The notes beneath the pieces are model-generated. The model saw nothing but the letters and a program-made list of their open reading frames with translations, ran no database searches and was not told the origin of the DNA. A stretch of 5,553 bases of DNA from a bacterium (GTDB lineage: Bacteria > Krumholzibacteriota > Krumholzibacteriia > Krumholzibacteriales > Krumholzibacteriaceae). The DNA lies in contig JAFNGP010000231.1 in NCBI GenBank assembly GCA_017885175.1, positions 1 to 5,553 on the forward strand, written 5' to 3'. Position 1 is the stretch's first letter; every line of letters starts with the position of its first letter. Both the position numbers and the translations under genes were made by a program. Positions 1 to 5,553 of this stretch are shown here, one piece after another.

Positions 1-1475
1 CGTTCAATATTCCCTCGATCGACTGCAACGTGAAGATCGATCACGACGGACTCGCCTCCGACGGGACGCTTCATGTCTCGTCGAAGCGCGAGGGTTCGTT
101 CCATGGAGCGGTGCCTCTCGTTCCGGCCGGATTCCTCTATTCGCTCGATCGCGTACGTCCAGTATCGCTCGAGATCAATCTGCCCGAGGGAGATCTCGGG
201 GCTCTTCCCGGTGTGACCGATCTCGTCGCCGCAGCGGCTGGCCAGTATTCGGGAAAGCTCACGGTGACGGGAACGGCCGCCTCTCCGCACCTCTACGGGG
301 ACCTCCATTTCAGGAACGCGAGCTTCCGGCTTTCGGGAATGGAGGAGAAGTACAACGAGGTCAATGCGAGCATCATTATCGCGGATACGCTCATCACGAT
401 TTCCCGATTCAACGGACGCGAGGGAAGGAAAGGGACGATCGGCTGTTCGGGCACGATTTCGCTGAGGGGGTGGAAGCCGGTGGAATACCGCGTCGCCTGC
501 GACGTGAACGAGTTCGTTCTCGCGAGTCTCTCCGATATCATCGCGATCGTGAGCGGCGCCGTGAGCGTCGGGACGAGATTCGAGGGCGGGAGAACGCTCC
601 CCTTGATCACCGGTTCCGTCAGGGTCAAGCAATCCGAGGTGTATTACGACCTCGGCAGCATCTCCGCCTCTCCCGAATCCGGCACCCCCGAGCTGCCGTC
701 ATATATCGCGGCGATCGATCTCGCGATCCCGGGCAACACGTGGATCCGCACGCCGGACGCCCGCGTCGAGCTTCAAGGAAACGTGACGCTCTATCACGAC
801 GCGAAGGGCACGTACCTGCGCGGCGAGCTCAATCTCGTGCGAGGCTGGTACAACGTGTACGGCAACAAATTCAACATCACCTCGGGACGGCTCCAGTTCG
901 TTTACGCGGGGAGCTTTCGCCCCGTCGTCGATATCGAAGCGGAGACGCGGGATCCGGAGGGAAGAAGGATATACCTCACGCTCCAGTGGCATCAGGACGA
1001 TCTCGAGCCGCGGCTCACGCTCCGCCACGAGGATCCCGGCTACAGCGAAACCGATATCTGGAAGATGCTCGGCGGCGGCGTCGTCACGGCGCAGGGAGCG
1101 GAAACGAGCTGGGACGCGATGGGCACCGCGCAGAACCTCGCCGCCAACTACATCGAGCGGGTGCTCAACTCCCAGATGGAAGGGGTCACGATCGAGCTCG
1201 AGGCCGGCCGCGGCGCGAGCGATATCGCCGGCGCGGGGGATTACCGGGACACGAAGATCGGGATCGGGAAATACCTCTCGCAGGGTCTCTACGTGAAGTA
1301 CAAACAGGGTCTTTCGATTTCGTCCGCCCGCCAGATCGAAGTGGAATACCGGATAAGCAATCTGTTCCTGATCCGTTCGGAAGTGATACGCTATTTCGAG
1401 AAGGCCATCCAGGGAAACAGCCCGCGGACCTCGGACGAGATCAACGTCGATCTCAAGCTCCGATGGGAGTTCTAG
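1..1475 (+). CDS. tamB: TamB-like translocation/assembly module protein (DUF490 family), C-terminal part, 5' truncated by window edge
   Basis: The frame is open from base 3 to the TAG at 1473-1475, about 490 codons. The GTG at 30 is merely internal, since the frame continues upstream (FNIPSIDCN) without a stop, so this is the tail of a longer protein; TamB homologues are commonly well over 1000 residues. Seen: short beta-strand repeats of the type GxLxxxGxxxxPxxxGxL (GKLTVTGTAASPHLYGDLHF at ~242-301, and LITGSVRVKQSEVYYDLG near 603-656). The C-terminal DUF490 signature follows: GELNLVRGWYNVYGNKFNI (about 820-876), then GRLQFVYAGSFRPVVDIEAE and a PGYSETDIWKMLGGG segment (1035-1079). The protein ends in a strand closing LRWEF, with terminal Phe as TamB tails often have. 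Known for the family: inner-membrane-anchored, periplasm-spanning beta-groove proteins that work with TamA/BamA in outer-membrane protein assembly and lipid transport. Inference: same role here, probably co-transcribed with the Omp85-barrel gene 87 bases downstream. The N-terminal anchor is outside the window. A different AsmA-like/DUF490 paralogue cannot be excluded. Confidence 0.87.
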   Translation, partial: FNIPSIDCNVKIDHDGLASDGTLHVSSKREGSFHGAVPLVPAGFLYSLDRVRPVSLEINLPEGDLGALPGVTDLVAAAAGQYSGKLTVTGTAASPHLYGDLHFRNASFRLSGMEEKYNEVNASIIIADTLITISRFNGREGRKGTIGCSGTISLRGWKPVEYRVACDVNEFVLASLSDIIAIVSGAVSVGTRFEGGRTLPLITGSVRVKQSEVYYDLGSISASPESGTPELPSYIAAIDLAIPGNTWIRTPDARVELQGNVTLYHDAKGTYLRGELNLVRGWYNVYGNKFNITSGRLQFVYAGSFRPVVDIEAETRDPEGRRIYLTLQWHQDDLEPRLTLRHEDPGYSETDIWKMLGGGVVTAQGAETSWDAMGTAQNLAANYIERVLNSQMEGVTIELEAGRGASDIAGAGDYRDTKIGIGKYLSQGLYVKYKQGLSISSARQIEVEYRISNLFLIRSEVIRYFEKAIQGNSPRTSDEINVDLKLRWEF

Positions 1476-1549
1476 GGAGAAAAACGCTTGCAGTCGACTT
1501 GCCGATACGCGAGCTTACTACTGTCGCGAGCGTCGAGCGAGCCTCGTGA

Positions 1550-1555
1550 GAAAGG
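1550..1555 (+). promoter_or_regulatory. Ribosome binding site deciding the start of the barrel-peptidase gene
   Basis: GAAAGG, matching the anti-Shine-Dalgarno core, lies 7 bases before the GTG at 1563. This selects the GTG over the more upstream in-frame TTG at 1488. The TTG start would add 25 residues (with Arg, Glu and Lys) in front of an otherwise perfect signal peptide and has no comparable purine-rich sequence at the right spacing. Confidence 0.7.
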
Positions 1556-1562
1556 TGCAAAC

Positions 1563-4500
1563 GTGAAGCGGAACGGAATCTCGAGAGCGGCTCTTGGAGC
1601 GCTCGCCTTCGCGTGCGTCGTCGCGCTCGCGGCGTCCTCGAGCGCGCAGAGCGATTGGTTCGGCAAGAACAAGATTCAGTACAAGCAGTTCGAATGGTAC
1701 GTCCTCAAAACGCCCCATTTCGACATCAATTTCCCCGGCGGCTATCGCGATCTGGCCGCGCGCACCGGAGTCATACTCGAGTCCGGGTACGGCAAGCTGT
1801 CGACCGATCTGACGCATCAGATCCCCTGGCGCATTCCCGTGATCATCTACGGGAGCCACGCCGATTTCCAGCAGACGAACGTGACCTACGGTCTCCTTCC
1901 CGAAGGGGTACAGGCATTCACGGAGCCGATACGGAAGCGCATGGTGCTCCACTTCGGCGGCTCGAATGTCGACTACGCCCACACGGCCGTGCACGAGCTC
2001 GTGCATATCTTCAGCTATGACATTATCTACAGCACGCTCTTGCGGTCCGTATTCTCGCGGAATCTCCTCTTTCCGATCCCGCTGTGGTTCATGGAGGGGC
2101 TCGCCGAATACTATTCGTCGGGGTACGATCGAAGCGGCGAAATGTTCATGCGCGACGCGGCGGTCTTCGACTATCTGAGCGATCTCGATTATACCGGCGG
2201 CTATATGGCGTACAAGTCGGGACAGGCGGCCATATTCTATCTGAACGAAACGTACGGACCGGGCAAGGTCATCGAGATCATGGACAACGTCCGCAACCAG
2301 CGCGGCTCGATCAGCATGGCGCTCGAGAGCTCGCTCGGGATCTCCTCCGAAGAGCTGAGCCGCGACTGGAAAAAGGCGATGCGGAGGCGCTACTGGCCGC
2401 TCTATGCGGACAAGAAGGAGCCGGAGGCCTACGGAAGACGGCTCACCGATCACGTGAAGAAGCATAACGGGATGAACATGAAACCGGCGTTCTCGCCGGA
2501 CGGCCAATACGTCGTGTACTTTTCGGACCTCAAGGGGCTCGACGGAATTTACCTCATGAACGCCGTGACCGGCCGCGTCGAGAAGCGGCTCATCTCCGGG
2601 ATGATGTCGACGAGGTTCGAGTCGATCCGGAGCATGAATTCGAATCTCACGTACAGCCCGGACGGCGCGCGGATCGCCTTCGTGGCGAAATCGCACGGCT
2701 CCGACAAGCTGTTCATCGTGCGCGTGAGCGACGGGAAGATTCTCGACGAGATTCCGATCCCCCTCGATTTCTTTCAGAGCCCGGCGTGGTCCCCGGCCGG
2801 AGACAGGATCGCCCTCGTCGGCACGGTTCAGGGGCAGACCGATCTGTATCTCTACGACATCGCGGGCGCGAAGCTCACCCGGCTCACGGAAGACGCGGAC
2901 GGCGAAGAGACTCCCTCATGGTTTCCCGACGGAAAGAGGATCGCCTACGCCCGCTCCGCCCCGAACGCGCTTCAGCCCGCGTTCGCGGCCGACAGCGCCG
3001 GCGTCGCGCGGATATCGGGCGTCGATTTCGCCGATGCCGGGAACGTGCGCGCGGTCGATAGCGATATCTGGAGCGTCGATACGGAAACGGGGGCAAAGAG
3101 CCTCGTCATACATACCGCCGGCAACGACAATAATCCGGTCGTCCTGGAAGGCGGCGAGGAGATCGTTTTCACCTCCGACGAGGACGGGATCAGCAATCTG
3201 TACCGGGGAAGCGTCGCGGTCGGAAGCTACTACCGGTTCACCGATCTGCTCGGAGGCGTATTCTCCTACGCGCATTCGACCGCGGGGGATCGTCTCGTGT
3301 ACAGCGCGTTCAACGCTGGAGGATTCGATCTCTTCGCCATGGACGTCTTCACGGAGAAATCGAAGATCTCCTACTCGACCGGGGGACCGGCCCTGAACGC
3401 GCCGGCCGCGACCGAGGCGCCGCGCGATACGGCAACCCGGTCCGGGCACCCCGGAGACTCGCTGCCGCCGGCCGCCGACACGCTGGCCGCGCCGGCCATT
3501 GCTGCCGGCGCCGAAGACGCGGCTCGCCGCCTCGAGGGCTCCGTCGCGGTAGAGGCGACGAAAACGCGGCTCGACGTACCTCCCCCGATAGGAATTCTCG
3601 GCCCCGGCTCCCGGGAGGACGAGTTCCCGTCGATCGTCGTCGACGAGGATTCGAAGGACGACATCGATCCCGACACGCTCGAGGCGATACGGGCGCGGCT
3701 CGCGAGACAGATCGGAAGCATCCAGCGATACCACGTCCGTCTCGGTCCCGACTATGTCGGCAACATGATGGGGATCGGCTATTCCACGGGATTCGGGTTC
3801 CAGCTTTACAATCAGATCGCGTTCAGCGATCTCCTCGGCGATCACAATCTGCTCGTTGCGTTCAATTTCTTCCGCTCGATCGAAGACAGCGACTTGCTCC
3901 TCACGTATCGCTATCTCAAGAAACGGATCGATTACGGAATCGGCGTTTTCCAGTTCAAGAACTATCTCAATTCCCGCGTATCCTCGGTAGGCGAGACGTT
4001 CATCGATTATCAGCTCTTCACCGAGCGGAACTACGGCCTGTTCGCGCTGGCGAGCTATCCGTTCTCGACTTTCACGAGAGTCGATCTCGAGTTCCAGGGA
4101 TTCGTCTCGGAGCGGGAGTTTTTCGGCACGTACCGGGAAGGATCTTCGGGGTATGAATACTACGAGCCCACGAAGTCCAAGCGGCAGCTTCTCCAGCCGA
4201 CGTTCTCCCTCGTGCACGATTCGGCGTATTTCGGCTCGTTCGGCCCGGTGATCGGATCGCGCTGGATGCTGAGCGCTTCGCGAACGATCGCCTTCTCGGG
4301 AGACGACATTTCCCGCGCGACGTTCTTCGGCGACTACCGGAAATACATGCCCCTCTTTTACCGGAACTATCTCGCCGTTCGCGGCATCGGCGCGATGGGC
4401 GTCGGGGACGATCCGCAAATCTTCTTCCTCGGCGGCCCGCTCACGATGCGCGGATACGATTATCTCCAGTTCACCGGCTCCCGGATGCTTCTCTTCAACG

Positions 4501-4808
4501 TCGAATACCGGTACCCGCTCATCGACGCGCTCATCTTCGGATGGCCCGGCAGATGGGGATTCCAGGACATCGGTGGAACGTTCTTCCTCGACGCCGGTTC
4601 CGTCTGGGGAAAGGGCAGATACGTCGAGCCGCTCCCCGATTGGCTCAAGCCGCGGGTCGTGAACGATCTCGCGTTCTTCAGCGATTTCGGCGTCGGATTC
4701 TATATGCGGTTCGGATACCTGATCCTGAATTTCCAGCTCGGTTGGCCGACCGATTTCGCGCGGACCGGCGATTCCGTGTTTCATTTCTTCATCGGGCCGC
4801 AATTCTGA
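1563..4808 (+). CDS. Exported peptidase MA-like metallopeptidase / PD40 beta-propeller / Omp85 (BamA-TamA type) outer-membrane barrel fusion protein
   Basis: This is 1081 codons from GTG 1563 (RBS GAAAGG) to TGA 4806-4808. Residues 1-28 form a Sec signal peptide (KR near the start, Ala/Val/Leu core, likely cleavage SSA28|QS); no good lipobox. Residues ~30-285 are a gluzincin-type domain: H144-E145-L-V-H148, with W-F-M-E178-G-L-A-E182-Y supplying the probable third zinc ligand (E178), as in peptidase MA-like proteins. Residues ~300-600 form a beta-propeller with PD40/TolB-type turns: FSPDG at 310-314, SPDG at 365-368, SPAG at 410-413, FPDG at 454-457, plus degenerate blades near 524 and 567. 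Residues ~605-722 are an Ala/Pro-rich then acidic linker. Residues ~723-1081 resemble the bacterial surface antigen/Omp85 barrel: GGPLTMRGY (957-965, with the conserved RGY), FNVEYRYPL, FLDAGSVW (1008-1015), a late glycine-rich strand pair and terminal Phe1081. No POTRA repeats are recognisable. Inference: the barrel sits in the outer membrane with peptidase and propeller in the periplasm. Substrate unknown. Domain calls are firm; function is not. Confidence 0.9.
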   Translation: MKRNGISRAALGALAFACVVALAASSSAQSDWFGKNKIQYKQFEWYVLKTPHFDINFPGGYRDLAARTGVILESGYGKLSTDLTHQIPWRIPVIIYGSHADFQQTNVTYGLLPEGVQAFTEPIRKRMVLHFGGSNVDYAHTAVHELVHIFSYDIIYSTLLRSVFSRNLLFPIPLWFMEGLAEYYSSGYDRSGEMFMRDAAVFDYLSDLDYTGGYMAYKSGQAAIFYLNETYGPGKVIEIMDNVRNQRGSISMALESSLGISSEELSRDWKKAMRRRYWPLYADKKEPEAYGRRLTDHVKKHNGMNMKPAFSPDGQYVVYFSDLKGLDGIYLMNAVTGRVEKRLISGMMSTRFESIRSMNSNLTYSPDGARIAFVAKSHGSDKLFIVRVSDGKILDEIPIPLDFFQSPAWSPAGDRIALVGTVQGQTDLYLYDIAGAKLTRLTEDADGEETPSWFPDGKRIAYARSAPNALQPAFAADSAGVARISGVDFADAGNVRAVDSDIWSVDTETGAKSLVIHTAGNDNNPVVLEGGEEIVFTSDEDGISNLYRGSVAVGSYYRFTDLLGGVFSYAHSTAGDRLVYSAFNAGGFDLFAMDVFTEKSKISYSTGGPALNAPAATEAPRDTATRSGHPGDSLPPAADTLAAPAIAAGAEDAARRLEGSVAVEATKTRLDVPPPIGILGPGSREDEFPSIVVDEDSKDDIDPDTLEAIRARLARQIGSIQRYHVRLGPDYVGNMMGIGYSTGFGFQLYNQIAFSDLLGDHNLLVAFNFFRSIEDSDLLLTYRYLKKRIDYGIGVFQFKNYLNSRVSSVGETFIDYQLFTERNYGLFALASYPFSTFTRVDLEFQGFVSEREFFGTYREGSSGYEYYEPTKSKRQLLQPTFSLVHDSAYFGSFGPVIGSRWMLSASRTIAFSGDDISRATFFGDYRKYMPLFYRNYLAVRGIGAMGVGDDPQIFFLGGPLTMRGYDYLQFTGSRMLLFNVEYRYPLIDALIFGWPGRWGFQDIGGTFFLDAGSVWGKGRYVEPLPDWLKPRVVNDLAFFSDFGVGFYMRFGYLILNFQLGWPTDFARTGDSVFHFFIGPQF
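3375..3728 (+). other. Low-complexity linker segment within the fusion gene (between propeller and barrel)
   Basis: This part of the 1563-4808 gene encodes residues ~605-722. The first half is rich in Ala, Pro, Thr and Gly (for example APAATEAP, SLPPAADTLAAPAIAAGAED) and is locally higher in GC than the flanking barrel code. The second half turns acidic (VVDEDSKDDIDPD) and ends in a likely short amphipathic helix (LEAIRARLARQIGSIQ) just before the first barrel strand. It looks like a flexible tether rather than a folded domain, and it occupies the place where POTRA domains sit in BamA and TamA. Confidence 0.65.
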
Positions 4809-4810
4809 TG
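4806..4810 (+). promoter_or_regulatory. TGATG stop/start overlap, probable translational coupling
   Basis: The TGA stop of the barrel-peptidase gene (4806-4808) and the ATG of the helicase gene (4808-4810) share one base. The 20 bases before the ATG contain no good Shine-Dalgarno sequence (only GGGCC at 4794-4798). Helicase translation is therefore probably started by ribosomes terminating on the upstream gene. The arrangement also argues that both lie on one transcript. Confidence 0.65.
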
Positions 4811-5553
4811 GATACGCTCAATCCCCAACAGAGGCAGGCTGTGCTCGCTACGGAAGGCCCCGTCCTCGTTCTGGCCGGGGCCGGAAGCGGGAAGACGCGC
4901 GTTCTTACCGAGCGCATCGCGTATCTCATCCGCGAGAAGGGGATTTCCCCCGAGCGAATCCTCGCCTTCACCTTCACGAACAAGGCGGCCGGCGAGATGC
5001 GTTCGCGCGTCGAGCGGTTCCTCGGACAGCGCGAGCTTCCCTTCTGGATCGGGACATTTCACTCGACGGGGGTGAAGATCCTTCGCCGCGAGGCGAGCCA
5101 CCTCGGCTTCGGGGCGAACTTCGCCATCTACGACGAGGACGACGCCGTCCGCCTCATCAAAGATGTCATCAAGGGAAAGGGCTGGAGCCTGGACGAGAAT
5201 CCCGTGGCCGTCGTGCGGGACCGGATCTCTCGCTGGAAATGCGCGCTCGTGACGCCGGAGGAGGCTCTCGAGCGCTCCGGCGATCCGAACGACGTGCGCC
5301 ACGCAGGCGTCTACAAAGGGTACATCGCCGGCCTGCGCAAGGCGAACGCGCTCGACTTCGACGATCTCATAGCGCGGGTCATCGAGCTCTTCACGGCGCA
5401 TCCGCGGGTCAAGGAGCGCTATGCGCGCCAATTTCAGTACGTCCTCGTGGACGAATTCCAGGACACGAACGCGATCCAGATGCTGATGATCGAGGCGATC
5501 GCTTCGCAGCACAAGAACCTCTTCGTCGTCGGGGACGACGACCAGGCGATCTA
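4808..5553 (+). CDS. uvrD/pcrA: UvrD/PcrA-type superfamily 1A ATP-dependent DNA helicase, N-terminal part, 3' truncated by window edge
   Basis: The frame is open from ATG 4808 to the window end: 248 complete codons of a protein that is usually 650-750 residues. Motifs in order: Q motif LNPQQRQAV (residues 4-12), Walker A AGAGSGKT (23-30), motif Ia LAFTFTNKAA (52-61), motif Ib GTFHS (82-86), the LDFDDL segment (182-187), Walker B/motif II VDEFQD (214-219; DEFQD rather than the commoner DEYQD), and the beginning of motif III, GDDDQAI (242-248). Domain 1A is thus nearly complete with domain 1B inserted; the 2A/2B domains lie beyond the edge. Known for the family: 3'-5' single-stranded DNA translocase and helicase in nucleotide excision repair, mismatch repair, and removal of RecA or stalled complexes. 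The GTFHS...ILRRE and IYDEDD segments look more like PcrA than E. coli UvrD or Rep, but the UvrD/PcrA/Rep choice is not certain from this portion. The start is fixed by the Q motif position and overlaps the upstream stop. Confidence 0.95.
   Translation, partial: MDTLNPQQRQAVLATEGPVLVLAGAGSGKTRVLTERIAYLIREKGISPERILAFTFTNKAAGEMRSRVERFLGQRELPFWIGTFHSTGVKILRREASHLGFGANFAIYDEDDAVRLIKDVIKGKGWSLDENPVAVVRDRISRWKCALVTPEEALERSGDPNDVRHAGVYKGYIAGLRKANALDFDDLIARVIELFTAHPRVKERYARQFQYVLVDEFQDTNAIQMLMIEAIASQHKNLFVVGDDDQAI

Noticed and set aside
1488..1524. Possible promoter in the spacer (TTGCAG or TTGCCG with TTACTA/TACTGT)
   Set aside because: The spacings (21, 10 and 14 bases) do not fit a normal sigma-70-type promoter and the -10 candidates are poor. 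The spacer reads more like an intra-operon gap.
470..1549. A 359-codon + strand frame overlapping the TamB-like gene
   Set aside because: The translation is dominated by Arg with no plausible fold, and it overlaps the DUF490 coding frame completely. It is a frame shadow.
1522..1550. Possible terminator hairpin in the spacer (CGAG...CTCG)
   Set aside because: The stem is only about 4 base pairs and no T-run follows, so it does not support a terminator.
1488..1562. TTG at 1488 as the start of the fusion protein
   Set aside because: It would place 25 extra residues including charged ones before the signal peptide, and the GTG at 1563 has a well-spaced GAAAGG.
2916..4802. A 628-codon open frame on the - strand lying opposite the fusion gene
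   Set aside because: It is antisense to a well-supported coding region and rich in Arg, Glu, Val and Ile in the way expected from complementing GC-rich codons. It shows no recognisable domain or signal peptide, and GC-rich genes often give long antisense frames.
4781..5512. A 243-codon - strand frame over the helicase start
   Set aside because: The opposite strand carries the helicase Q, Walker A, Ia, Ib, II and III motifs in one frame, so this is an antisense shadow.
1..5553. Frequent GATC/TCGA-rich hexamers such as CGATCTCG throughout
   Set aside because: They fall mostly on Asp/Ile/Leu/Glu codon combinations in the coding frames and show no regular spacing or clustering, so codon preference explains them.

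Overview
The window is GC-rich and densely coding. It holds three genes, all on the + strand and arranged head to tail. From left to right they are the 3' end of a TamB-like (DUF490 family) translocation/assembly gene, a complete gene for a large exported outer-membrane protein, and the 5' third of a UvrD/PcrA-type superfamily 1 DNA helicase. The first two genes imply a diderm (outer-membrane) bacterium. The combination of a gluzincin peptidase, a PD40 propeller and an Omp85-type barrel in one chain suggests an environmental lineage of the FCB/Gemmatimonadota/Eisenbacteria/Krumholzibacteria kind rather than a classical proteobacterium. That placement is a low-confidence inference, because the window contains no phylogenetic marker other than the partial helicase.

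Layout. Positions 1-1475 are the last ~490 codons of the TamB-like protein, which is cut by the left edge. Positions 1476-1562 are a short spacer with no convincing terminator or promoter, ending in a GAAAGG ribosome binding site. Positions 1563-4808 encode a 1081-residue protein made of a signal peptide, an HExxH metallopeptidase domain (peptidase MA-like), a WD40/PD40 (TolB-like) beta-propeller, an Ala/Pro-rich then acidic linker, and a C-terminal BamA/TamA-type (bacterial surface antigen) beta-barrel ending in Phe. The helicase begins at 4808, its ATG sharing one base with the preceding TGA, and runs off the right edge just after motif III begins.

How they may work together. TamB proteins normally span the periplasm and work with an Omp85-family outer-membrane partner (TamA, or BamA). 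Here the gene directly downstream of the TamB-like gene encodes an Omp85-type barrel whose N-terminal side carries a metallopeptidase and a propeller, with no recognisable POTRA repeats. This is the notable object in the window. It could be a TamB partner, an outer-membrane quality-control protease, or an enzyme-carrying barrel loosely analogous to the patatin-Omp85 (PlpD) proteins. The helicase is a housekeeping DNA repair/replication gene, apparently translationally coupled to the barrel gene. There is no functional reason to link the two.

I saw no RNA genes, mobile elements, CRISPR arrays or sizeable repeats. No non-coding stretch is longer than about 90 bases.
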